Shown piece by piece: positions 1 through 12,500 of a stretch of DNA of 64,000 nt. The stretch's first letter is position 1. Every line of letters begins with the position of its first letter. A model generated the notes under the pieces. It did not search any database. It saw only the letters and a list, made by a program, of their open reading frames with translations, and was not told where the DNA came from. This DNA is from Owenia fusiformis. Its lineage: Eukaryota; Annelida; Polychaeta; Sabellida; Oweniidae. The translations under genes were made by a program, and so were the position numbers. Location of the stretch: NCBI GenBank assembly GCA_903813345.2, contig CAIIXF020000007.1, positions 25,591,564-25,655,563 of the forward strand. Reading direction: 5' to 3'.

Positions 1-156
1 TTTTCATTGGCAATGCTAATCAGATAAGACAACCGTGAGATATCAAGCGATATCCCACGCTCCCGGGAATTTTCAAAGAATTTGTTTTTGTTCAGTGTAA
101 ATAATTTAGTTCAGTGTAATTCAAAATGGCAGACGAACCGAGTAGATTCGAGTCGG

Positions 157-557
157 GGCAATCTGCGCGAGATTCGGTTTTTACTTGGTTCGGTTTTTCA
201 TTAAAGGAAGTACTTCATTCCCATGATTCAAAGTGCTTTTCTGCCATCGGTTTGGTTTAAGTTTGTACAACACACTTCTACAAATCAGGAGCAGTTTAAT
301 ATTCTTATGTCATTACATTTGTTTTGGATGTATACTTGTTTTGACACTAAACAAAATTATTCCCGCGCTATACGGTGCATCATGGGTAGGGACTGCTGTG
401 AAATAATGAACGTAAGTGACATCTATCTAAAATTAAATGTTCTTATAAGTTGTTAATTGCGCATGCGTTACAATAATTTGAACCAATTAAATTGCTGGAT
501 TTAATGCGAATGCGCTAAAAACCGAACCAAAAAATGGAATCTCGCGCAGATTGCCTC
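157..557. mobile_element. Short inverted-repeat element (MITE-like)
   Basis: A 40 bp stretch beginning 'ggcaatctgcgcgagattc' near 159 returns as its reverse complement near 535-553, with 'ggttcggttttt' following on the inner side of each arm. The roughly 400 bp between contains no recognisable gene; a 77-codon frame inside has no family resemblance. Superfamily is unknown because no convincing target-site duplication was found. Confidence 0.6.
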
Positions 558-1113
558 TAGTGGTAGATTCGTAAAAATATCTGAAGACGAAAAGTCGATG
601 TTATTAGAGAGTGTACATGCAGACAATACAAAAAGGTTGACTAAAATATCTATTAAAGTGAAAACATGAAATCTTAAAAGACAACCATTCAAAGTTTGAC
701 ATTTATTGTACTTTATTTTTCAAATTTGAATGTTAACCTATGACTTAATAATATTAGGGATGTTTAGCTAGACACAGTGAATTCGGGCTTCGTGGAATAT
801 CACTTGTGAAAGATGTACAGGTATTCACCTCAATAGAGTGAAATATTTGTTCAGTATTTCATCCGATTTGCTGACTTGGATTATTTCTAAAAAATAGTTT
901 GCTTTAGAATGTATAACTTATAAGGTAATAATTGAATAAGATAGGATATTGCCACATTTTGGAAAGTGCAGTGCCATTTTGATATTTATAGATTGTGACA
1001 AGCCATACACCCCTGGGGTGTCTTTTAGTCTCTCTTATTTTCATATGTTTATATGATTTTGATAAAAAAATAACTGAGAAAACTGTCAGACATTGTGTAT
1101 ATTATTTTTTCAG

Positions 1114-1356
1114 AGATTGGCTATTGCAACATAAGCTCCCCTTGTAAAGAACATGGCAGATGTGAAAACATGCCTGTTCTCAATGACTATAGATGTCACT
1201 GCGATATAGGGTATGTTGGAGATAGATGTGAAACAGAGGTTGACCCTTGTGAGTCTAATCCTTGTATGAACGACGCTGAATGTCGGAAAGTGAACGAGTT
1301 GTACGAGTATAGATGCTACTGTAACCATGGTTACAAGGGGAAGCATTGCGAAACAG
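1114..1356 (+). CDS. Exon with two EGF modules (copy 1)
   Basis: 243 bp, phase 1 at both ends, so it is a symmetrical exon that can be duplicated without breaking frame. It carries two six-cysteine EGF modules: the first spans GYCNISSPCKEHGRC to GDRCE, the second DPCESNPC to GKHCE. Both have the C-x-C-x-x-G-Y/F-x-G-x-x-C ending of the family. The acceptor is a run of T followed by CAG and the donor is gtacgc. The paralogous exon at 47,261-47,502 is one base shorter. Confidence 0.88.
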
Positions 1357-3135
1357 GTACGCAAAATACAAAATCACAGAAATATTTGATATTACTTATA
1401 CATATCAATTATTTAGAAAACTAAACAATAAAGCATGCAATTATCGAATAAAAGGTTGGGTCAATCAGTTAAATTCCAAACAGATTCACGGATACTTTTT
1501 CATATTTTCAGATGAATTTTTTAATCAGTCAATGTGGGGGATCACCATCACGGCGATGGTTCTAGCATTCATACTGATTGTTATTGTTGTCGTGTTATTT
1601 GTTGTACTATGCAGATGGAGAAAAAGTAGTCTCACTAAGAAACCAAGGTATGTAGATATATTTATTAATTACGAATATATGTAACAGTAGATTAAGCAAT
1701 TTTTAGTTTATAACTAACTTTTTTGTAGTGCATTTCGCTCACGATAGGGTATTCAATTATTCACAAAACTTTTAAAACAATGGAACAGTTTACTTTTCCC
1801 GGGCTACGTTTCACTTTTTAAGGTACCCGTACCATAAACTGGGTCCAGTACCTAACGATGCTCAAAGGATTTCCCCGCCGCCGCAATACACCTCTACACT
1901 TCCAAACCAGCCCATGGGGCAAGATATGGGAGCGTACTCAATTAGAGGTTCAGCTAAACCAACCAATTATGAAATGGAAAGGTAAGGCAAATCCAAAATC
2001 CCCAGTTTACAGTTAACAAAATTGCAGTAAATTTAACAATTTTTTGTTTATTTGTTTATTTTTTATTACTTTTCATTCGTAAAAAATCGTAAAAATTCTG
2101 CTGTCCAACAAACACGAGCTACAATATCTCTTTTTTATTTATTTTACTCAATGTCTCTTGATGTTATAATGAACACATTTAATGTTGATGAACATATTTC
2201 ATGTTATTTTACTTATAGGTTCAATAATGATTATTGGGAGGAACGAACCAATACAGGTGCTACACCCACAGGCCCTTCACCAAGCAGGTTGCTGTCTGAA
2301 CTGAAAGAACGAATAACTGAATACGAAAATGCACATGGTGCACAAAATAATGGCTTTATACAAAACGAGGTTGTTTATCCTAGTAAGTAAACATAACTGA
2401 AACCGTCTTTAACACAGTGAGCATTGTTTGAGAGACACTGACTGGTATGCAAATGTGTAAGAAGGAATAAGTAAGATGTGTACCAAAAGGTAAAAATTAT
2501 ATCACAGTGATATGATGATATTGTTGGGGCCATGTGGTGCCACAATTGTGCTTTCATACAATTTTACACATTTGATTGTCCTCGAACACAGAGATATCTT
2601 GAGAAGAGAAGACACCATCTAGACCCATTTTCTACAATCTGGTTCAAAGTTTCTTATTCCCTTGTATCCAATCATATGTATTGTTTGACCTTTCAGGAGG
2701 TGACGGGATCACAGTTTATCAACCAGGACAACGATTACCACGTATCGGACACCAGGTAACATATATCAGTATAGCCGGTTCTGTACAACTGGATACTGTA
2801 TAATTGTACATCATAACATATGATCACAGTGACCAACTCTCGTCCACAACTCAAGATTATATAATTGTTTTCCCCAATGATATATATTATATAAACTTCT
2901 AAGGGCTAATAAAATCATTCACTCAAAATCTAACTCAACTCAACTAGGCCTATATTATTAGAAATGTGTAATTTAAAAAAAAAATGGAACAGCAGACTAT
3001 TCGGGGAAAACAGTTGATTCAAAACATATCGAAGATACTTTTTAATTATTAAACAAATAGTAGCTTAATTTCTTTTTGATTCACGGTTTATAATAATTTT
3101 AGAGTGACCGGGCGACAATGCAGACGCCGTTTTGA
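1114..3135 (+). CDS. EGF-repeat single-pass membrane protein, copy 1 (3' exons)
   Basis: Six exons are visible: 1114-1356, 1512-1647, 1823-1981, 2219-2382, 2697-2755 and 3103-3135, all with GT-AG borders and matching phases (1, 2, 2, 1, 0). They encode two EGF modules, one transmembrane helix, a basic stop-transfer stretch (RWRK) and a roughly 140-residue tail ending at TGA. The tail has a PPPQY motif, a likely helix (LLSELKERITEYENAH) and the terminus TPF. Earlier EGF exons must lie left of the window; copy 2 shows what they look like. The reading frame is fully open, unlike copy 2. EGF modules suggest extracellular protein or Notch-pathway-type contacts, but the tail matches no family I recognise, so no function is assigned. 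The gene converges on the symporter. Confidence 0.85.
1512..1647 (+). CDS. Transmembrane exon (copy 1)
   Basis: Phase 1 in, phase 2 out. It begins DEFFNQSMWGIT, then has about 24 hydrophobic residues (AMVLAFILIVIVVVLFVVLC), then RWRKSSLTKK. The positive charges after the helix place the C-terminal side in the cytoplasm, giving type I topology with the EGF modules outside. Confidence 0.87.
1823..1981 (+). CDS. Proline-rich cytoplasmic exon with PPxY (copy 1)
   Basis: 159 bp, phases 2 and 2. The translation contains HKLGPVPNDAQRISPPPQY, that is a PPQY core of the kind bound by WW domains, followed by TSTLPNQPMGQDMG and several tyrosines (AYS, NYEM). Its paralogue at 47,960-48,118 keeps the same length and motif, so the tail was under constraint at the time of duplication. 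WW binding is inferred from the motif alone. Confidence 0.8.
2219..2382 (+). CDS. Cytoplasmic exon with predicted helix (copy 1)
   Basis: 164 bp, phase 2 in and phase 1 out. It reads FNNDYWEERTNTGATPTGP, then SPSRLLSELKERITEYENAH (likely helical, charged), then QNNGFIQNEVVYP. The donor gtaagt follows directly. The paralogous exon at 48,492-48,654 is one base shorter after AATACAG. Confidence 0.8.
2697..3135 (+). CDS. Last two exons and stop of EGF protein (copy 1)
   Basis: Exon 2697-2755 encodes RGDGITVYQPGQRLPRIGHQ, with the first codon shared with the previous exon. It contains an RGD triplet, but on the cytoplasmic side, so integrin binding is not implied. The final coding exon, 3103-3135, encodes SDRATMQTPF and a TGA stop. 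T-P-F at the end fits a class I PDZ ligand (S/T-x-hydrophobic). The last exon rests on phase, acceptor quality and conservation in copy 2. Sequence after 3135 is taken as 3' untranslated; no clear AATAAA was seen nearby. Confidence 0.65.
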
Positions 3136-3490
3136 CAAACAAATATGGCTGCAATGCCAAAGGAATGATGGCAGCAAGTTGCAATATGTTCGAGGCGACA
3201 ATCTAGGTTATATTTCCTAAAGTAGTGAGTGTATAAAAATATATACAGTGTACATAGTACATACATACATGATGAGATAATGACAATACTCCAAGACAGT
3301 CTGAAACTCTCCCGATACAAAAAGATCTTGTCCTGTTGGTTGCAGAAACTGATGATCTTGGATAAGGACTACATTACAAAATGTAAACCACAGTTTTGTA
3401 TTATAATCTCAACATATGCACCACTGCGATTTCAAACTGGAGCTTATATCAGAAACTTTAACCACAATTTAGCTGTTGTGGTGACTTCCA

Positions 3491-3568
3491 TCAGCATCCG
3501 GATTCTTCATTGCCAGTTTTTATATTTTGATACTCGGTATCTCGAAGTACACTCCTCTCTCCATTTTC
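3491..3568 (-). CDS. Symporter copy 1, exon 16 (stop codon)
   Basis: 78 bp, phase 0 in. It encodes [20 protein letters not shown] then EESGC and TGA. Support is the pyrimidine-rich acceptor, correct phase, and conservation in copy 2 (49,731-49,811, one extra codon, one Lys to Glu change, same stop). The stop lies 356 bp from the EGF gene's stop on the other strand. Confidence 0.75.
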   Translation of the reverse strand, partial: ENGERSVLRDTEYQNIKTGNEESGC

Positions 3569-6500
3569 CTTGAATAAGAATACAACTAAATGCTAGTTTC
3601 TTACTATTACAGCATGATATATTTATATTGTTAAATAGGATCGTACAATATTTTATTTTCATCATATTTCATCATGTTTTCATTTAAAGATATTAGGCTA
3701 TGCATTAGGATCACAATATATATATTTATTGTAAACACAACATCACTCACTTGTCTTGAGTCTTTGTTTTCTTTACATCCACATGCTTTGTCTTTGACCC
3801 TAGATGAACAACAGCAGCATATCGCATCACACAGCGAGAAAGTATATGCTTTGTCTATGCACCTTCCCTTTTCACCACCTCAAAATTGAAACGCACTTTG
3901 GATTAAAGGTTTTAATGATAAATCAGATCGGGATAACAGAACTGTAAAATCCTTAAACTTGTCTATAATGTGAACAATGAACACAATATACGTCACATTG
4001 TTATAATATGTGTGTATATAAATTGTATGGAACAATAATCTTAAACTTAACTATTAATAAGGGTATCCACCAGCATTACTTTAAAAGATCAAAAGTTAAA
4101 ATTTCAAATGTTATGATATTGAATAATTTCAGGATGGTTTTGCCTTTGAAAAATCGATTATGTAAGATTCAGGATGTTTAAATTGCTGAACTAAACAATT
4201 AAATGTATTTTACTTTTCAGTTATAAATAACTTAAGTAGTGTGCAAAATCATAAATATTAGTTTTGATAATCAAGAAAACCATTCACTGTATTCGTGACA
4301 ATATTGTCATCGACATCATGAGAGTAACAAATGGAGATGTGAGTTTCATAAATACCTGTTGCCCAACTGACTACAAGCCCGATAACTATGGCAAGGAGTA
4401 TCCCCAGCGGTGCATATAGGAGATGAGAAATGCCATACAAGTGCTGGATCCCTGTTCTATAATCATGAAGTACAGTATATGCACATTTAGACCGTTAAAA
4501 TGCAATACTATATGGTACAAAATAACACTATTAAGAACGCCTTTCTGTATATCTTGTCACAAAGGATTTGACATTTTTCTCTTATTTAATAGAGGCTTTT
4601 CCATATAGCTTTGCAATCTCGTAAAAGACTCGTTTTAATGAGATTTAAGGAGATCTCCATTTTTGACCACTAAAGACTAATCTTTTCTTCTATTTGATGT
4701 CATATCTGAATTCTGTGTGTAATTCTTATTACTACAACTTTGATTTGCACTGTTATTTACCTTTATTCAAATTCTATCAAAATACTTAACATAAAACAAA
4801 TGTAAGCACCACTGAGATATTCTTCATAGATCATTCTTTATTTATACAATAACATTGACTTACAATTGAGGTTCCATAATACTGGAATGATTTAACAGAT
4901 TTCCATCATATACAATGTCTATTGTATCGTTATACAACGACGTGACATTGTTATAGACGGAAATGTTATAAACACTGCTTCCATTTGAAATTTCACATCG
5001 ATCAGTTGGACCAGGAGGTAAATATTGATTATTGCCTTTAATAGACTGGCCTCCGATAGCAATCCAGAGCAGGATTATGAAAGATACAACTGGTCCCGTT
5101 ATCGCTCCCTGGAACGAAATAAATTGTAGAGCATGGTTGCCTTTACTTACCACCCAGACTTGCAGACTACAATGGCCTTGTGGTAAACCTATACAAGGTC
5201 AAGGGCATGTGTGTGATATATGGTTCCAACCACAATCAACCATTTTAAATGCAAAAGTATAATTTCACAAATAAATACTAGTTGCTTTAATAAATGTTCA
5301 GAAACTTTCCAACTAGGAGAAGTACATAGCAGTATGCCATGAACTATTTCATATTAACATTTTAGAGACGAATTATAAACTAAGACATATAGCTTACCTT
5401 CCAGTTGGAAGTGGCGGTGAAAGCTCCCAGTATAAATAAGGCTGAGGAACTCCCACTTATGGCACCGCTTAAAGTTGAGCCAGCCTGTGGGGTGAAATAC
5501 AAGAAACGATCAATCAATCACCCAAAGATGAACAAAGTTGCGTCACTGATGCTGCCGTGATTTAAATCATTAAATTACTTGTTATACAGGTATGTGGTTC
5601 GAGATATAAACAAAACGTAAAAGTAATGCTGAGTAACAAAATACTACAATACAATGGATGATAATACACTCAACATTGATCTTCTTCATATTGACATATT
5701 CATTAACAACCTTTGCCATTAAACATTACCAACAGGTGTAACGCTTACCTGTATTACTGGTCCTTTTATGAGCATTGCTAAACAAGCAACCCCAGTTGAG
5801 CAAACACCATAAATTACAACTAAAACAGTAAATGGTTGATGTATGAACATCTAAGAGGAAATGAAGTCAACATTTACTGAAACAACAATTTATTTAATGT
5901 AAGAACATTCGAAGCAATAACGAGGGAATAATGTCAAAAACTGAATTTTGTACATGACATTACTAAAACGTATACGTCTGCTTACCCAAAAGCTTTGTGC
6001 AGAGTGCTTTTCTTGACTCCTTTAGATGTCTGAACCTGTGTTTGAGGAAATCCTCCCAGGTGATCGCCGAAAGAGCATTTAAACCTGATGATATGGAGCT
6101 ACAATTAAAATTAAAATTCGGCGTTCATGAACAAATCAAAGAAATATTGTGTATTGCTATCTCAACTACCAAGCATTGTCTGATTACAATTTCAGAATTC
6201 GGTAACACCTAAAAGCAGAACCTCTCTGATTCGAGCATGTGAATTTCATTTTCCATTAATTTACCTCGAGGAAACCCTAGATCTCAATGGCGTCCGAATT
6301 AGACAGATTTTAATTTAGTTGTATATCTTGACGCTGAATAACTTCTGGTACATCAGGCAAAATAATACTAATATTTCCATTCCATGTATTTTTACAATAA
6401 TGATATTCTTATTGTCAAATATCTAAATGTTTAAGGAAAAGAGAAGCAGCATACCTGAGTGCCCCACTGAAGAGGGTTGCAAGAAATAGTCCTGGGAAAC

Positions 6501-9500
6501 CAGGGAGGCTCTTAAATGTATCCATCACAAAATATGGCAATATCTACAAAGACCAGATTGTTTTACACCAGTTGTGTTGTAACTTCATGTAGTATGAATA
6601 GTAGCATGGACATGAAAGAATGCTAAAATACCTCCGAAAGATGGTTCGAAAATATGAAATAAACAAAATGTAATGTATATTATATCAAAAATCAAATGTA
6701 CTGTTATTAGAAATATGGTATACATGTATAATGTTTTCATATAAAAGTAATATCCATAATTTACATACAGTAACCTTGCTTAGCTAATTTATTAAATATT
6801 CAGAAAACATGTACTACCTGATTTCCTGATTTAATAATTCCTTGTTCAAGGGGATCACAGCCTATATGGATGTAGTATGCAAATATGACAAGTCCCGCGA
6901 AAGAAACCATTGTTATCAACAGAAATTGCATCGGTATGGCGAGCAGAACAGCCCTATAAAACAATCACACGCCAAAAACTTATACATATACATACACCTG
7001 GTCATATTTGTGTATATATCTGAGTATAAAATTGATATTTAAATTCAAACAAAAATGTGCAAATGTGCAAGATTTTATTACAAACGGTACTGGAAACGAC
7101 GAATTAGTTTGCTATGATTATTCATGATCTGTGAATGGAAATTAAATTCTTGAAAATCAGAGCGCTGATTTCCCATTTTATGTACTGGATAAAGCATAAG
7201 AATGAGATTTTATAAGAAATAATAAACCGAAGGCCGAAGGCCTGAGGTTATTATTTCTTATCAAATCGAATTCGAATGCTTTATCTTACTTAAATCACAC
7301 ACATTCTTATTACAGGTAAATGGTAATCTGGAAAATTTTATTTCTTTTGTGTTGACTGTTCATGTAGTTATCCAATTAATTGTAACAACAAAAAAAGTTG
7401 GTTGCATTGACCTCATGAGTGTGAGTTGATGTAAGTGACTGAGTGGGCTATAATTAGTCTAGCTTCAGTGCACTACAGGTGACTGTCCAGTCCAGAACAT
7501 TGCATTTGAATACAGCAGAATATTTGTAAGTAAGATAAGATCAATGATGTAGATAGCAACAAAAATTGATAAATTGTTTTATTCTAAAGAATGCACAGTA
7601 ACAAGAGAAGGGTACATGTATTTTTGTATATTGTTTTTAGGGAATGAAAACTATCAAAAACTGTCAATGGTCATTTATGTCTCACTTGTTTTTGATAGCT
7701 TGCCAAGTGTACATTCTTTAAAAACAATAGAAAAATAATGCACTTTCCTTTTGATAAAACCATACATTCTTAAAAATAAACCACAGCAAATTCTATTGTG
7801 TTGCTACCCAAGTGGGATTTAATTGAATATAACGATTTGTCAACATGGATATAGCCGAATTACCTAACTGCGTGAACAACCAAACAGCCCATCCTTAACA
7901 TATATTGTTCTACTCACGCATTTGCTTTCTTTAGTGTGGGCAGTGAGCAAAACCTTTGAACACTGGCTTGACTGGTTCCATATACCTTCCACCAGAGTAT
8001 CGTATCTGACACCACTATAGTCCAGAATGTATTGATTCTCGTGGGATCAAAATTAAAGCTAAAACATAAATAATATAAATCGTAATGTAGTTGATCAGCA
8101 TTACTTTAATATTTGACGATTTTGTTGTTTTGAATCGTGCTAATAACCTTCAAAAGGTAAGATAGGTAGCATATACTGTATTGTACATGATATTAACTGG
8201 GTAACTTACTTAAAGAAGTTGAGACGTTTGTGTTCCTGGCAAATCTCAAATACCTTGGAGACACTTCCAATTTTGACAAGGCCCTGTTTATAAAAAACAA
8301 AGCAATTAGCTATGTATGGGTTCTACCTGGAACTGAAAAACTCCATATAGGTCTATCAATCACCAACTGACAAGAAACTTGAATTTATTATTTTGATTAT
8401 TACTCATAGATCACATATACGGTTACCATGACAATGACTGCTATTACTCCACCTAACATGATTACAGATTGGAACACATCTGTCCATACAACAGCCTTCA
8501 TTCCTCCCTGCAAACAAACAAAACACCCAAGCATAACAAAGTTATCTCACTGATTGAACAAAAAAAACACTAAATATGTAAGAGTTTTTAGATAGACATT
8601 TAGTTCACCATTATATTCTGACAATCTATTTTGATAAAAAAGGTAATTTACTTGTATGCCTCCTATTCTATATATCTGGACACCTGTTAATTTATTTTTT
8701 GTTTTTTAATCACTTCACGAAAATAAATTGAACTGACTCCTCAGCAGATTGATATAGTTGATAAAAACATATTTATGTACGCTAAAATATGAAATATTAT
8801 ACGGTCAGTGTTCTTTCATTATTTCTTATATCAAAGTTGGCGTGGGTATTGTATGTGTCGTATAAATTAGTAGACTCCGCTTATACTTTAGATTGTTTGA
8901 GCGCGAATTATTTATTATCCATACGCTTAATCGGAAAGGAATAATAGATTAGCCAATCATTCATGAGATGAATTTAAAATACTGAAAAGACAAATAAAAG
9001 AAAATACATTAAATCAAGTCAGATTTAACTAAGCATTTCTATATCAGTGTATAGCTTTACGATGGCAACGAGAATGCTTATTAGTATAATTTCAATTATT
9101 TTAAAATGTTATTGCTTCGAGGGAAGAATCAGATCTAACAGTATCCTCAGATGATAATTCTTAATTGTTTCAATTTTAGAATATCTTAGGCTCATATCAT
9201 TCCCTGTCATGTCTATTTTTTAAAAATCCCCAAGTGTATATACTTTATTTGAGGAAAACTGAAGATTTTAACAGTACTGCATTAATTTTTCTAAAAATAT
9301 GGTTAATACCATTTTATCATTTGGTAGAATTAAGCATTTTTCCAATCTTGGTACTTTGACTCCTTAATAATTAACTTCACCAATTAATAACATATCATGG
9401 ATCTTTAAGGAGATGTCATATTTGAGATTGTAATCATTCACAATTCAATAAAGCGTTGTCTTAAATATTTAAAATTTTAAGCATTTTAGAATTTGAACTT

Positions 9501-12500
9501 CGATAGTTTAAAAACGCAGGGATAAACCAGTGTAACCTCCGAAAAATCGACCATTTTCAATCTCAACGAAACTAGGCTTTTATTATAGACCTAGATGTAG
9601 CGATTCATAAAATAAAATAAAAAAGGTATATCAACGGATTATTTTTCTCATAAGAAGCTTCTAAAAATAGGTATGACGTTATCATCATTTGAACATTTGA
9701 GGCGCCATTGATTTCACAGCAAAAAACATATTTTCCTATATTTCTTCGATAAAATGATGATCTAGAGAGTATTGACGATTTTTGTCGAGCCTAGATAAAC
9801 TTCCTTTATACATAATTACGTTGGTTTGAATATTTGGTACACTCAGGACATTTTTAAACTTTTTTTCACTTAAAGTGTTACCCCTACCCCAACAACATTT
9901 TGACACGTTTTGAATCGAAAGTTACGCAAATTTCTAATGGATTGTGGTATTTTTTCATTTGCTTATTCTAAAAAAGTGTTCTCATGTTTATTTTGATATA
10001 AAAAAACATAGGGTCAACGGTCTGTTTTACGCTTGAAAATGCCGTTGAAGATTGGTGTGATTTAACAATGATACAAAAGCCACTGGTCAATTCGCGTCAT
10101 AATTTAACTAAACATATCACGTCTTTATCAAGAATTAATAACAAAATCAACTGCTCACAAAAACATAAACTAGCTAAGTCCACGTGATAAAACATCATTC
10201 CAAAACATTATAAATATGGATAAATTAAGGGCTAGATGCCCCAGTTAGACATTCATTCAATAAACGATTATCTAAAATGGCTAATAATAGCCATATTTGA
10301 CTTCTATTCTAATATGCTAATGTTTCTGTTCATTTTTTCGTGATAGATAACGTTACATTTGAGGTTAACAATTGTGAAAACTCAGCCTTACAGACTAGGC
10401 ATGAATGATTTCACTCGTAATATATATCATGCGTGCTTTTTGATGAATTTTGGGTGGGGTTGTACATTCCCTTTGCATTCCTCACCCCAGGTCCCCACTT
10501 ATGTAAAGCTGTCAGATTTGAGCAAGATACGTCTACTGCATGTAGTACACAACTAATGTGTTTTTGTGAACGGCTACAGACGTTTTTCGCATTGTATTTG
10601 TCCGATCATGGTCGTTAATACTCATTGGGAAAATATTTTTAACTGGTAACTATAATTATAACTAGACTTTGGAAATTGAACGAAGTTCAATTTCAGACTC
10701 CAGATATAGACCATTTTTAGCCGAGTCATCCAGAATAAGCTGAGTCATCCAGAAAAAGATGGATGAATAAAATAGGAAGGTAGGATAGGATAGAATAGGA
10801 AGGAACAATAGGATAGAATAAGAAAGAAGGATAGGATAGAACAGAATAGGAAGAAAGGATATGATAGGAGAGGATAGGAAGGAAAAGATAGGAAGGAAGG
10901 ATAGATAGGAAGGATAGGATAGGATAAGATCAGATAGGAAGGATGGATAAATTTTTCAAAATTTTCGACTTCTCTACTCTTGACTTTCTATCAGGATACC
11001 ATCAGATCGATTTACCGAAATTGAGCTTTCAAAAAGCCATAACTTTCGAACCAGAAGTTGGATCGAAATTTGGTTTGCAGACTCCGATTCCTGAGAAAAT
11101 TCTACCCTTAATTCATAACTCACATGTTAAATTTGGAGAACTTTTTATTTTCACCTACTTTTCGGACACCATATCTCAAAAGTGGGTCGAAATACTTTCT
11201 GACGGCAAAGGCTAACACTGTAAGCACACTCTTTCCTACCTTATACACAATTTTGAAGCAAATCATTTAAACATAGTGTCAGAATCGGAAAAATAAGGAA
11301 AAACTATGAATTTGACCTAGATTTTGACCTAGGGATTTTGGTGTCCAAATTTTGAAGTTAGGTAGCCTTCGAGGTCCCCTTCTTTCATAAGCTTTCATTA
11401 TTTTAAGCTGTACTTAGTCTATATCTCGTATTTTACACTTCAAAAAAATCTTTTTTCCCATTGACATAACATGGGGCACCAAATTTAGCGATTTTTGAGC
11501 TTTCAAAATGTCATTACTTCCGAACCGGAAGTCGGATCGAAATTTGATTTGCAGATTCGGATTCCTGAGAAAATTCTATACTTAATTCATAACTCAAACG
11601 TTAAATTTGGAGAACTTTTTATTTTGACCTACTTTTCGGACACCATATCTCAAAAGTGGGTCAAAAGACTCTCTGACGGCAAAAGGCTAACACTATTAGC
11701 ACACTCTTGGCTACATGTATACAAATTTCGAAGCAAATCATTTAAACATAGTGTCAGAATCGGAAAAAATAAGGAAAAACTATGAATTTGACCTAGATTT
11801 TGACCTAGGCATTTTGGTGTCCAAATTTTTATGAAAAGAAGGTTTTGAGGTCCCTTTCTTTTATGGGCTTCCATTATGTTTAGCTGTGCTTAGTCTATAT
11901 CTCGTATTTTACACTTCAAAAAAATATTTTTTCCCATTGAATTAACATGGGGCACCAAATTTAGCGATTTTTGAATTTTCAAAACGCCATAACTTCTGAA
12001 CCGGGAGTCAGATCGAAATATGGTTTTCAGATTCGGAATCCTGAGAAAATTTCCTATAAGACTGATATCCTGGACATTGGATTCGGAGAACTTTTTTTTG
12101 GACCTCGTTTTCGGACACTGATATCTCGAAATCGGTTTGAGATACCAAAAAACTAAATTTTCTACTTTTTTTATGAGGAACACAATGAAAAAAAAACGGA
12201 TCAGAAATATTGAAGGACGACCGAGAAAATCGAAAAAAGTGCCAAAGTACTGGATTTGACCTAGTTCTTGACCTTTGACCTAGATAAAAATTTGACCCAA
12301 TAACCCACCAACTAGATACTGAACCTAAATAAACTGTATTATGGTACTTACTGGATACCTCATAGTTATTGAAAAAACTCCCAAAGAATAATAAGAATAA
12401 GAAGAATAAGAATACTGGCAAAAACAATAGACTCCAGATTGACATCTGGAGTCTAAAAATATAGAATAATAACATAAATTGAACAAAGGTTTGAATGGCT

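Noticed and set aside
3099-3320. 73-codon minus-strand frame over the EGF terminal exon
   Set aside because: It is the shadow of the short shared 3' region; the plus-strand exon has correct phase and acceptor.
4860-5153. Treating exon 13 plus its read-through TAA as the end of the symporter
   Set aside because: The gtaagt donor overlaps that stop, and three further exons with correct phases, a final helix and a tail conserved in copy 2 follow.
5820-5850. Outer acceptor (ctcttag) for symporter exon 11, giving MFIHQPF...
   Set aside because: It breaks the phase left by exon 10; the inner AG gives continuous family-like sequence in both copies.
10943-12183. Several 60-155 codon frames across the 475 bp tandem repeats
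   Set aside because: They recur with the repeat period, change frame and length between units, and show no domain; only the short gypsy RT motif at the left edge is real homology.
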